Shown: positions 27,558 to 34,816, counted from the first letter of the stretch. The stretch is DNA of 64,000 nucleotides from SCGC-AAA076-P13 sp964276235 (GCA_964276235.1 CAXYEK010000001.1:848064-912063), one strand, 5' to 3'. Program-made: numbers and translations. Notes: generated by a model from the sequence alone, not told the origin.

Positions 27558-28097
27558 TTATCCTGTAATTATCTGATATGTACCTAATTCTAGACCTTTT
27601 AGCGACCATTCTCCAATCGCAACTCGCACAAGCCTAAGTGTTGGTAAATTCACAGCAGCGGTCATTCTTCTAATTTGACGATTTCTACCCTCATCAATAA
27701 CAATTTCAATCCAACTATCAGGTACTGTCTTGCGAACACGTATTGGTGGAACTCTATCCCAAAGTTCTGGTTCCTTAAGGATTCTACATGAAACAGCTCT
27801 TGCTAAACCGTCTTTTAATGTAACGCCTTTGATTAGAGCAGCACAGTCTTTATCTGTTGCTGTTCCTTCAACTTGTGCCCAATAAGTTTTTGGTAATTTA
27901 TATCTAGGATCACTAATTTTCGCTTGCAATCTTCCATCATCAGTAAGAACCATCAATCCCTCAGAATCGAAATCTAATCTTCCTGCAGGATAGACATCTT
28001 TGATATCAATATAATCTGCAAGTGTCTTTCTATCACCATCATCAGTAAACTGGCAAAGAACTTGAAAAGGCTTATTGAAAATAATTAATTTACTCAT
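27558..28097 (-). CDS. rluE: 23S rRNA pseudouridine synthase of the RluE type
   Basis: Pseudouridine synthase of the RsuA/RluB/E/F family without an S4 domain, as expected for RluE (179 residues). The catalytic aspartate is in AGRLDFDSEGLMVL. The start LIIFNKPFQVLCQFTD and the motif DEGRNRQIRRM are typical. RluE makes the 23S rRNA pseudouridine at position 2457 (E. coli numbering), near the peptidyl-transferase centre. First gene of a leftward run, divergent from the P450. Confidence 0.87.
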   Translation of the reverse strand: MSKLIIFNKPFQVLCQFTDDGDRKTLADYIDIKDVYPAGRLDFDSEGLMVLTDDGRLQAKISDPRYKLPKTYWAQVEGTATDKDCAALIKGVTLKDGLARAVSCRILKEPELWDRVPPIRVRKTVPDSWIEIVIDEGRNRQIRRMTAAVNLPTLRLVRVAIGEWSLKGLELGTYQIITG

Positions 28098-28234
28098 ATA
28101 TTTATTTTATATTTTTTAAAGCAATTTTAATGTTTCTTTTTTAATTTTTTAAATTTCTTCAGTAGTTTAATGATTCATTAATAATGAGTATGATGAATCA
28201 TATGTTCAACAATCGAATTATCATAAATTAACCC

Positions 28235-29593
28235 ATGTCTTACCCCCTTATTAGCGAAACCGCCCTTAATACAGTAATTAAGGGGAATGCCTATGAACCT
28301 CATTATCCGTTCAATAGCTCAGTTGATCTATATGATATCCATCAGTTCACTAACGGTCATCCTTTCGATACTTATGATGAACTTAGAGAGAAAAGTCCTA
28401 TTTATTTCCAAGATCCTCCTGAATGGGATGTAGAGCCTGGTGCTTGGATGCTTACATCTTATAAAGATATTATGGAGGTTTCATCAAACCCCTCTGTATT
28501 CTCATCACAAGCTGCTACAGGCAATCTTATAACCTTAGGCGATCCTGAGACTAGACATCCTAAATTATGGCAAACTTCTATTGATCACATGCTCAACCTT
28601 GATGGGTCTTTTCATCTTGATTTACGAAGAGAGCATATGCCTTTTTTCAAACCAGGTTATGTTGATGATTTGCATAAAAAAGTAGAAATAAAAATTGAAA
28701 CTCTTTTAGATGCTATTGCAAAAGTTGGTAAATCGAATCTTGTCAAAGATTTATCACAACAGATTCCAATTTTTACACTTTCTGAAATTTTAGGAATCCC
28801 AGAAGAAGATAGGCATAAATTAGCAACTTGGATGGAGTTTTTAGAATTGGCACAGTATTTTTCTGCAGAAAATACAAAACAGGCTCAGGGCAAATCAGAA
28901 GAAATGGAAGTTGATACCTCTATGATTGAATTATTTGAAAATATGATTGGAGAAATGTTTGAATACGGAAAACATATCCTTCAAGAAAAAAGATTGAATC
29001 CTAAGGATGATCTTTTATCAGCTATAGCAAATGCAGAATTAGATGGAGCAAAGTTAAGTCAAGAATATTTAGATGGTTCATGGCTATTAATAATTTTTGC
29101 TGGAAATGATACTACCAGAAATTCAATCAGTGGAGCTATAAAACTCTTAACAGAATTCCCTGAGCAGAAAAAGAAATTAATCAATAATCTAGAACTTCTT
29201 CCAAATTTTGCCCAAGAAACTATCCGAATGATTTCACCTGTTATTCATATGCGAAGAACAACAACTTGTGAAACTAAACTTGGTAATCAGAGGTTGGGTA
29301 AAGATGAGAAAATAATTATGTGGTATGGAGCAGCTAATAGAGATCCATCAATATTCTCCAACCCTAATATATTTGATATTGAACGTGAAAATGCTGCCAA
29401 ACATTTGGCATTTGGTATGGGCAGACACACATGTATTGGAAAGCCAGTAGCCTTGATGCAACTAAAAGAAGTATACAAACAAATTCTTACTAGATTCCCA
29501 GATATGAAAATGGATGGAGACTGGAAGGTTGCTCCAAATAATTTTGTTCACGCAATTCAAGAAATGCCTGTTAGTTTTACTCCTGAAAAATAA
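28235..29593 (+). CDS. Cytochrome P450
   Basis: Soluble bacterial P450 monooxygenase, 452 residues. The I-helix motif reads FAGNDTTRNS, the ExxR pair is near ETIRMISPV, and the haem cysteine is C400 in FGMGRHTCIGKP. Soluble P450s of this size in marine Gammaproteobacteria often hydroxylate alkanes, terpenes or steroids; I cannot assign the CYP family by eye, and no ferredoxin or reductase gene lies next to it. It stands alone, divergent from rluE. Confidence 0.9.
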   Translation: MSYPLISETALNTVIKGNAYEPHYPFNSSVDLYDIHQFTNGHPFDTYDELREKSPIYFQDPPEWDVEPGAWMLTSYKDIMEVSSNPSVFSSQAATGNLITLGDPETRHPKLWQTSIDHMLNLDGSFHLDLRREHMPFFKPGYVDDLHKKVEIKIETLLDAIAKVGKSNLVKDLSQQIPIFTLSEILGIPEEDRHKLATWMEFLELAQYFSAENTKQAQGKSEEMEVDTSMIELFENMIGEMFEYGKHILQEKRLNPKDDLLSAIANAELDGAKLSQEYLDGSWLLIIFAGNDTTRNSISGAIKLLTEFPEQKKKLINNLELLPNFAQETIRMISPVIHMRRTTTCETKLGNQRLGKDEKIIMWYGAANRDPSIFSNPNIFDIERENAAKHLAFGMGRHTCIGKPVALMQLKEVYKQILTRFPDMKMDGDWKVAPNNFVHAIQEMPVSFTPEK

Positions 29594-29656
29594 GATAGAT
29601 TTTTTTTATTTATCAGCTTATGGCAAAATAAATATTGTTTTACTTAATACTTAAAT

Positions 29657-31340
29657 ATGAATGTGAGAATCTTTTTATTAGCTATATTATTAACAACACC
29701 ACACATATCTTCCTTTGATAGAGTTTCGGGTAAAGATTTTGCTAGTAGGTCTGAAGTAATTGCTAAAAACGGTATGGTGGCAACCAGTCACCCTTTAGCT
29801 ACACAAATAGGTTTAGATATATTAAAAAAAGGTGGCAACGCCATAGATGCAGCTATTGGTGCAAACATTGCACTAGGTTTAATGGAGCCAACAGGCAATG
29901 GAATTGGTGGTGATCTTTTTGTAATTATATGGGATGAAGAATCTAAAAAATTATATGGACTAAATGCTAGTGGTCCATCACCAAAAGATATAACGATTGA
30001 TTACTTTGAAGAAAATAATCTCATCAAAGATTCCGTCTTATGGACCTTTACCAATTACTGTTCCAGGTGCAGTTGATGGCTGGATAAAGATGCATGAAAG
30101 GTTTGGTTCTATGAATTTTGAGGATTTATTTATACCCACAATTAATTATGCAAGAAACGGTTTCCCAATTACTGAAACAATTGCTTATTATTTAAAAGGC
30201 TCCTCTGAAAGATTCAAGTCATATCCTAATTTCAAAGATATTTGGATGCCTAATAATGAGATTTTAATGAAAGGTGATTTTTTTAAGAATCCGCATCTTG
30301 CAAATACATTAGAGATTATTTCTAAAACTAAGCGTAAAAGTTTTTATGAAGGAGAAATTGCAAAGGTAATGGCAAGTTTTGTAAGGGAAGAGGGAGGCTT
30401 TTTATCTGCAAATGACCTTTCAAGCTTCCATGCTGAATGGGTAGAGCCAGTGTCTACAAATTATAGAGGCTACGATGTTTGGGAATTACCACCAAATGGA
30501 CAAGGTATAGCAGCTCTTCAAATTTTAAACCTACTAGAAAATTATGATCTTAAAAAGATGGGTCTTTTTAGTAGTGAATATATTCATTATTTTGTAGAAG
30601 CAAAAAAATTAGCCTTTGAAGATAGAGCAAAGTACTACGCTGACCCTAATTTTAATCAAATTAACACCAAGTACTTAATATCTAAAGAATATGCTTTAGA
30701 AAGAATGAAATTAATTGATTCTTCAAAATCTATGAAAAGTGTAGAAGCTGGCATATTAAAAGATGGAGATACCATATACCTTACAACGGCTGATAAGTTT
30801 GGAAACATGGTTTCATTAATTCAAAGTAATTATAGAGGGATGGGTTCTGGGATGGTTCCTCCAGATTTAGGATTTATGCTTCAGGATAGGGGAGAATTAT
30901 TTAGTTTAGATAAGAATCATGCAAATGCTTTAATGGGTGGCAAAAGACCTTTTCATACAATTATTCCAGCATTTATAACTAAAGAGGGAAAGCCTTTTGT
31001 TAGTTTTGGTGTAATGGGAGGAGGTACTCAACCTCAAGCTCATGCACAAATTGTGATAAATCTTATTGATTTTGAATTAAACCTTCAAGAAGCTGGAGAT
31101 GTTTCCAGAATAGTTCATACAGGCTCCAGTCAGCCTACAGATGAAGTTATGTTGGATGGAGGATTAATTAATCTCGAGAGTGGCTTTGATTTAAATATTC
31201 AGAAAGAACTTAAAAAATATGGTCATGAAATTGGCGATCAAAAAGGTTTATTTGGAGGCTATCAAGCAATAATGCTTAAAGATGGTATTTACTATGGCGC
31301 ATCAGAGTCACGCAAAGATGGACAAGCAGCAGGATATTAA
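29657..31340 (+). pseudogene. Gamma-glutamyltransferase, exported, with one frameshift
   Basis: Periplasmic Ntn-hydrolase that transfers or hydrolyses the gamma-glutamyl group of glutathione and related peptides. There is a signal peptide (MNVRIFLLAILLTTPHIS). The first frame holds MVATSHPLATQIGLDILKKG and GNGIGGDLF; the second holds GPLPITVPGAVDGW, the processing and catalytic threonine region GDTIYLTTADKFGNMVS, and MGGKRPFHTIIPAF. The break is at 30026-30031 (AAA where AA would restore the frame); repaired length is 560 residues, normal for the family. No other damage is seen, so a sequence error is likely. Confidence 0.85.
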
Positions 31341-31367
31341 ATTATTTCTGCAATTTAAGGAAAGAGA

Positions 31368-31451
31368 ATGAACAATTGGATTAATTGGGTGATATATGGA
31401 TGTCTTGCAATATCCTTATTTTTTTATGTTGTTAAACTTGCATATAGCTAG
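31368..31451 (+). CDS. Very small membrane peptide (27 aa)
   Basis: ATG preceded by AAGGAAAGAG, a good ribosome-binding site, opens a 27-codon frame (MNNWINWVIYGCLAISLFFY...) that forms one hydrophobic helix. It lies 27 bases after the gamma-glutamyltransferase stop and could be co-transcribed. The short length makes chance possible. Confidence 0.4.
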   Translation: MNNWINWVIYGCLAISLFFYVVKLAYS

Positions 31452-31539
31452 TAATGATATGGTCAACTAATTTCATATTAAATATAGAACAATGTAATTT
31501 AGCTATTTTATTAAATTACCCACAAGAGAAGTTCTAGTT

Positions 31540-31583
31540 TATGCAGTTATCAATTATTAATTTAAATAATAAATAACTGCATA
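31540..31583. terminator. Long hairpin between convergent genes, probable bidirectional terminator
   Basis: Eleven-base arms TATGCAGTTAT and ATAACTGCATA enclose a spacer that itself pairs (ATTATT / AATAAT). It sits between the rightward mini-gene at 31368 and the leftward cupin gene ending at 31593. T-rich sequence lies on both sides but no clean T run, so it is a likely rather than certain terminator. Confidence 0.45.
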
Positions 31584-31592
31584 TCAATAATT

Positions 31593-31994
31593 TTATTTAA
31601 CAAAAACAGTATGGTCTTTTCCTTGATCTACTACTCTTATTACAAGCAAATCTGTGCAAGCATCTCCAAGATCTGGAGTATCACTCTCTCCACCATGTAC
31701 CCAATCTGTTCGTTCATACCAGTACTGACCTTTTGAATATTGTTTCCATTCACCAGATGATTTTGATTGGGAAACACCATCAAGAACATAAACAAGTGTT
31801 CCTGCAGCTGGGTGAAAATGTTTCGGTGTTGAGCCAGCATTACATGTCGAACGTTTTTCAACATATAGCTCCATACCACCATCTAAGTTAAATACATCAG
31901 ATGACAATAAACCTTCAAATTTTGGTTCCTCATGATTATGAGCTGAAATAGCAAATGTACATATTAATAATGAAAGCGTTGAAAATAAACGCAT
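31593..31994 (-). CDS. Exported cupin-domain protein
   Basis: A 133-residue protein with a signal peptide (MRLFSTLSLLICTFAISA) and a single cupin barrel. The metal-binding motif is visible around KHFHPAAGTLVYVLDG, with a second histidine in WVHGGES. The ATG at 31994 is chosen because GGAG lies six bases upstream; a frame extension to 32033 would bury the signal peptide. Function unknown. Confidence 0.75.
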   Translation of the reverse strand: MRLFSTLSLLICTFAISAHNHEEPKFEGLLSSDVFNLDGGMELYVEKRSTCNAGSTPKHFHPAAGTLVYVLDGVSQSKSSGEWKQYSKGQYWYERTDWVHGGESDTPDLGDACTDLLVIRVVDQGKDHTVFVK

Positions 31995-32237
31995 AATTTT
32001 CTCCATAAAATAAGTTAAATTTAATATTAACAAGATATATATTAATTTTGAAGGTTTAAAGTATTCAATGTGTGATTGTGATTTTTAACAAAAGCAAGTT
32101 ATAGATTATTTATCATAAATTAAGAGAATAAAAAATCGTAACCTTTGTTGGTTATTTTTTAAGATAAGAACCTATTAATTACCAACTTTAATCATTCAAC
32201 ATTCATAAAATAAATATTTTTAGGTTAAAATTAATAT

Positions 32238-32729
32238 ATGAGTGGTAAAGAATTATTAAATAAGTTTTATGGGATATGGAATCTCTCTGAATGGAGCGTT
32301 GCCAATATCGATGGCGACAAAAGATTCCCTTATTACGGGAATGTTAAGGGTTATTTGATCTATCATCCTGATAATTGGGTATCTGCTACTTTAATGGAGA
32401 AAAATCGCCCAGAACTTTCTGAAAATAGGGGGCAACTTAGCAAGTTAAGAAAAAAAATTACGGATGATATTGATCTTTCAGTTTCTAACGATATGCAACA
32501 AGATATGCAAGATTATTTTTTAGCAGCACATGGTTATATATCTTATACAGGGCCTTTTGAAATTGATGATGAAAATGTCCACCATCACATAAAAACAAGT
32601 TTACTACCACAATGGATAGGCACAACGCTTATTCGAAATTACAGTTTTAGTAATGATTATCAAGAATTAATACTTCTTGCTGTACAAGGTGACTATACTG
32701 ACAAATTAATTTGGAAGCGCGAACAGTAA
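32238..32729 (+). CDS. Lipocalin-like domain protein
   Basis: A 163-residue soluble protein matching the Lipocalin_5-type pattern: FYGIWNLSEWSV at the start, YYGNVKGYLIYHPDNWVSATLM in the middle, and a beta-rich C-terminus. No signal peptide. Members bind small hydrophobic ligands or have no known role. It stands alone between the cupin gene and the accessory patch near tRNA-Ser. Confidence 0.65.
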   Translation: MSGKELLNKFYGIWNLSEWSVANIDGDKRFPYYGNVKGYLIYHPDNWVSATLMEKNRPELSENRGQLSKLRKKITDDIDLSVSNDMQQDMQDYFLAAHGYISYTGPFEIDDENVHHHIKTSLLPQWIGTTLIRNYSFSNDYQELILLAVQGDYTDKLIWKREQ

Positions 32730-32774
32730 AAATTAGTGCCAGATCAAAAAAAGCCGTGTCATGTCCATAAAAGG

Positions 32775-32815
32775 GACTGGGCTATTGCTGTGGAGAGTAA
32801 GGAGGAAGCCCAGTC
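32775..32815. repeat. Inverted repeat, possible terminator
   Basis: Nine-base arms GACTGGGCT (32775-32783) and AGCCCAGTC (32807-32815) with a 23-base spacer lie just after the lipocalin-like gene. The spacer is long for a simple terminator and no T run follows directly. It may mark the end of the chromosomal stretch to the left of the accessory patch. Confidence 0.4.
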
Positions 32816-32818
32816 TAT

Positions 32819-33091
32819 TTAGTGTTTCGTCATTTGATCTAGCAAAGCTTTATGTTTCTCATGTAGAGATTTAAACAGTTCTATTGCAGAAGGATCGTTT
32901 AATGCGTACTTCTCTAATAAATCGTTTATTGACCATTTCGTGCGGACTTTTTTGTCCGCACAATGTCTGCACAGCCCATTTTTAATAAAATCAAACGATT
33001 CTTGCAAGTACATAAAAACCATATAGAATATGCGTTCAGACAAAGGAGGGATGGCAGAGTCTGGTTTATTGTAACGGTCTTGAAATTTCAT
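32819..33091 (-). CDS. Doubtful chimeric ORF across the left tRNA-half repeat
   Basis: A 90-codon frame whose first ~40 residues are merely the antisense reading of the 110-bp repeat, including the tRNA-Ser 5' half. The remaining ~50 residues (from KVRTKWSINDLLEKYAL on) look like an ordinary helical, hydrophilic sequence and might be the remnant of a real gene. No ribosome-binding site or family supports the start. Listed because it is the only sizeable frame in this stretch; probably not expressed as drawn. Confidence 0.25.
   Translation of the reverse strand: MKFQDRYNKPDSAIPPLSERIFYMVFMYLQESFDFIKNGLCRHCADKKVRTKWSINDLLEKYALNDPSAIELFKSLHEKHKALLDQMTKH
32940..32961. repeat. Hairpin upstream of the left repeat copy
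   Basis: Perfect eight-base arms GTGCGGAC and GTCCGCAC with a TTTTTT loop. A third, imperfect copy of the right arm (GTCTGCAC) follows after three bases. The hairpin ends 14 bases before the 110-bp repeat. A hairpin of different sequence but the same layout sits in the same place before the right copy. Confidence 0.7.
32976..33085 (+). repeat. 110-bp direct repeat, left copy, ending in a tRNA-Ser 5' half
   Basis: Matches 34656-34765 at 109 of 110 positions (mismatch at 33012/34692). It contains ~69 bases of the region upstream of tRNA-Ser plus the first 41 bases of the tRNA, stopping exactly at the last base of the anticodon loop. After that the two copies have nothing in common. The truncated tRNA is not functional. 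This is the layout left when an element recombines at a tRNA anticodon loop. Confidence 0.9.
33002..33029 (+). promoter_or_regulatory. Duplicate tRNA-Ser promoter in the left repeat
   Basis: TTGCAA and TAGAAT with a 16-base spacer, identical in both boxes to the promoter of the intact tRNA 1680 bases to the right. If active, it would make an RNA that starts with the tRNA-Ser 5' half and runs into the accessory patch. Confidence 0.45.
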
Positions 33092-33108
33092 TTTCTACTT
33101 TCCACCAC

Positions 33109-33199
33109 CTATCAAACCCTATCAAATACGCAATCTTGATAAGTCATATCAGGCACTATTAAATAGAATCTACGGATAATCTACGGATAAAAATACGGA
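33109..33199. repeat. Helically phased short direct repeats at the left cassette end
   Basis: CTATCAAA occurs at 33109 and 33119 (10-base spacing). TACGGATAA occurs at 33171 and 33182, with a partial copy TACGGA at 33194 (11- and 12-base spacing). Spacing near one helical turn is typical of protein-binding arrays such as recombinase or excisionase arm sites. No gene was found in 33092-33277 apart from this. Confidence 0.55.
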
Positions 33200-33277
33200 A
33201 TTACCTTAATAATATTTGGCTGTTACTGAGAAAAACATGTCGTGCGAATAAACCCACAGGGATTTAGTTAGAAGAAC

Positions 33278-33538
33278 CTACATTCCAAAGAATAACCAGT
33301 AACCACATAAAAGGTTAAAGATTACACATAATGATAGGTTATATTTTTTTAAGCCGTCATCATTAAATAGAATCCCATGTGCAAACTTTGTATTACCTGC
33401 AACATAAAATAAAAATACACTAAATATAGCTATGTCTTGGTTGTATTCATCACTAAGCAAATTATAGATGAATATAATTGTTGCAACGATTAATTGGGTT
33501 CCATATACCCTTGCACCATATTTATAGAATAATTCCAT
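33278..33538 (-). CDS. Small multi-helix membrane protein (86 aa), cassette gene
   Basis: An 86-residue protein with three predicted helices (YGTQLIVATIIFIYNLL, IAIFSVFLFYVAG, LSLCVIFNLLCGYWLFF). No family recognised. It starts two bases after the stop of the 57-residue gene upstream, and that gene in turn starts six bases after a 38-residue gene, so the three are one leftward operon of tiny membrane proteins. Confidence 0.6.
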   Translation of the reverse strand: MELFYKYGARVYGTQLIVATIIFIYNLLSDEYNQDIAIFSVFLFYVAGNTKFAHGILFNDDGLKKYNLSLCVIFNLLCGYWLFFGM

Positions 33539-33540
33539 TG

Positions 33541-33714
33541 TTATAAAAGCCAGTCAGTTATGAAATAGATAGCTAGAGTTAATATTGTCAAAATAACCAA
33601 GACCACAGCAAACACTGTCCATAAATCAACTAAGGCTCTATCTTTTGGTATTAAATCCGCTAGAAGAGTTATGACCATTGAGAATCCAACTAATAATATT
33701 ATTTCTATATACAT
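33541..33714 (-). CDS. Small membrane protein (57 aa), cassette gene
   Basis: ATG-to-TAA frame with two hydrophobic helices (MYIEIILLVGFSMVITLL and VFAVVLVILTILTLAIYF) joined by a short charged turn LIPKDRALVD. Middle gene of a three-gene leftward operon. Its ATG and leader lie in a 23-base segment that recurs almost exactly 155 bases upstream (33860-33882). Confidence 0.55.
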   Translation of the reverse strand: MYIEIILLVGFSMVITLLADLIPKDRALVDLWTVFAVVLVILTILTLAIYFITDWLL

Positions 33715-33727
33715 AGGTTCTTATCTT
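33705..33727 (-). repeat. 23-bp repeat, copy 1 (start region of the 57-aa gene)
   Basis: Matches 33860-33882 at 22 of 23 positions. Copy 1 carries the ATG of the 57-residue gene; copy 2, on the far side of the 38-residue gene, carries the same ATG but its frame stops after 11 codons. This suggests a small duplication or insertion of the 38-residue gene between the copies. Confidence 0.7.
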
Positions 33728-33837
33728 TTCTCGTGCCATAGGACCATTATAATAAGAGCTACAATAATCATTAATACCTGAAATAAGACTTCCTGCCAAG
33801 AATAAGCATTCCAAATTCCAAAACTTACTGTAGTCAT
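33721..33837 (-). CDS. Very small membrane protein (38 aa), cassette gene
   Basis: ATG preceded by AGAAGAG at good ribosome-binding distance; 38 residues with one helix (VLFQVLMIIVALIIMVLW) and a basic end HEKR. First gene of the three-gene leftward operon. Flanked by the two copies of the 23-base repeat. No family recognised. Confidence 0.55.
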   Translation of the reverse strand: MTTVSFGIWNAYSWQEVLFQVLMIIVALIIMVLWHEKR

Positions 33838-33859
33838 ATCTCTTCTTTTGTTTTATTAA

Positions 33860-33882
33860 CTATATACATAGGTTCTCATCTT
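33860..33882 (-). repeat. 23-bp repeat, copy 2
   Basis: Second copy of the leader segment of the 57-residue gene (one mismatch), upstream of the 38-residue gene. The in-frame continuation is only 11 codons long, ending within the ribosome-binding region of the 38-residue gene. Confidence 0.7.
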
Positions 33883-33968
33883 AACAAACGACCAACGAAG
33901 TTTGCGATTTTTTTATTTTCTTAGATTATGGCAAAATAAATCACTCTTATTTAGAAGTTGAAGAAATT

Positions 33969-34460
33969 ATGAGATATGACGATGTAATTAACCATTTAAG
34001 TATTAAAAATTATTTTGGTGCGAATTCAGAAGAATGGATTGATTCGCTAAATTCATTGGTAGGAAAAAAAGAAATAGGCGAAATGCATGTAGATGACCCA
34101 GATGCTCGAAAATTATTATCAAATACTTATAAATTTTCTTTGTTTGGTTTCATTTTTAATTATTTATGGGCTGCCTACCATAATACAAAAGGATGGATTT
34201 ATTTTTGCATAGGATATCTAATTCTTCATTTTATAGACGTCTTTTTTTTAGAGGGAGTTGCTTCAACAGTTATTTTGATTGCCGTAAGTATGTATTTTGG
34301 ATTCGCAGGAAAATCTCTTTTACTTCAAACTAAAGCTGATGAGCTTTGTAAAACTGGCAGTCTAACTTCTCAATCTTGGGCAAGGGTAGCGGTTGCTTTT
34401 GTAATTGTTACAGGTGGTATTTTTGCGGCAGTCATAATATCTGAATCTATAAATCTATAA
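33969..34460 (+). CDS. Membrane protein with short soluble N-terminus, cassette gene
   Basis: A 163-residue protein. Residues 1-45 are soluble (MRYDDVINHLSIKNYFG...); then about three to four helices, beginning FSLFGFIFNYLWAAYHNTKG, which recalls DUF2628-type proteins with their aromatic turn between helices, and ending FVIVTGGIFAAVIIS. The family link is tentative. It is the only full-sized gene in the tRNA-Ser cassette and reads toward the tRNA, opposite to the three mini-genes. Confidence 0.65.
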   Translation: MRYDDVINHLSIKNYFGANSEEWIDSLNSLVGKKEIGEMHVDDPDARKLLSNTYKFSLFGFIFNYLWAAYHNTKGWIYFCIGYLILHFIDVFFLEGVASTVILIAVSMYFGFAGKSLLLQTKADELCKTGSLTSQSWARVAVAFVIVTGGIFAAVIISESINL

Positions 34461-34500
34461 AAGCAGATAATGAATAAGATTATTAATGGAGAGATACATA

Positions 34501-34665
34501 ATGTTTGGATTATTTAAGAAAGACCCAAGAAAGAAACTGCAGACACAATACGAAAAGTTATTTAGTGACGCAATGATATTTCAAACGATAACAATTCTTA
34601 AATCGTTTTTGCTGCTAAATGTGTGTAGAATTTCTACACACAAGCTACACACAAGCCATTTTTAA
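34501..34665 (+). pseudogene. DUF6435-like small protein with foreign 3' end
   Basis: The start MFGLFKKDPRKKLQTQYEKL is the hallmark of the DUF6435 family of ~55-residue proteins. After about residue 28 the expected helical tail (AQRxGDI-type) is replaced by unrelated residues that read through the palindrome at 34620 and stop inside the 110-bp repeat. The gene seems to have lost its 3' half where the cassette's right end begins. A GGAGA ribosome-binding site precedes the ATG. Confidence 0.6.
34620..34642. repeat. Palindrome upstream of the right repeat copy
   Basis: Perfect eleven-base arms TGTGTGTAGAA and TTCTACACACA around a single T. A further partial copy of the right arm (CTACACAC) follows. 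It ends 13 bases before the 110-bp repeat, the same place as the unrelated-sequence hairpin before the left copy. Both are preceded at about 12 bases by TAAATCGTTT. Confidence 0.75.
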
Positions 34666-34765
34666 TAAAATCAAACGATTCTTGCAAGTACTTAAAAACC
34701 ATATAGAATATGCGTTCAGACAAAGGAGGGATGGCAGAGTCTGGTTTATTGTAACGGTCTTGAAA
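34656..34765 (+). repeat. 110-bp direct repeat, right copy, leading into intact tRNA-Ser
   Basis: Right copy of the repeat at 32976-33085 (one mismatch). It holds the tRNA-Ser promoter and the first 41 bases of the tRNA; here the sequence continues into a complete tRNA. The repeat boundary falls between the anticodon loop and the 3' strand of the anticodon stem. Confidence 0.9.
34682..34709 (+). promoter_or_regulatory. Promoter of tRNA-Ser
   Basis: TTGCAA and TAGAAT with a 16-base spacer end 15 bases before the tRNA 5' end. This is the expected place for a tRNA promoter, and the whole promoter lies inside the duplicated segment. Confidence 0.55.
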
Positions 34766-34816
34766 ACCGTCGTGCCTTCATCGGCACCGTGGGTTCGAAT
34801 CCCACTCCCTCCGCCA
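34725..34816 (+). tRNA. tRNA-Ser (anticodon UGA)
   Basis: Complete 92-base tRNA with encoded CCA. The acceptor stem is GGAGGGA / TCCCTCC, the anticodon arm ACGGT-CTTGAAA-ACCGT with anticodon TGA at 34761-34763, then a long variable arm (GTGCCTTCATCGGCAC) as expected for serine, and a GGTTCGAATCC T-arm. It reads UCA-type codons. Its 5' half and upstream region are duplicated 1680 bases to the left, marking it as the likely target of an integration event. Confidence 0.96.

Larger units (their letters stand above)
33086..34655. mobile_element. Putative small integrated cassette at tRNA-Ser
   Basis: About 1.57 kb lies between two copies of a 110-bp repeat ending inside tRNA-Ser(UGA). The left end has short repeats phased at 10-12 bases, as in recombinase arm sites. 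The interior has three tiny leftward membrane genes, a rightward membrane gene and a shortened DUF6435 gene. No integrase is present, so it would be a remnant or a satellite moved by a recombinase encoded elsewhere. The element type is inference from the repeat geometry. Confidence 0.55.

Noticed and set aside
32976..34765. Simple tandem duplication of 1.68 kb
   Set aside because: A tandem duplication would leave similarity along the whole unit; here 109/110 identity over 110 bases ends abruptly and the sequence to the right of each copy is unrelated.
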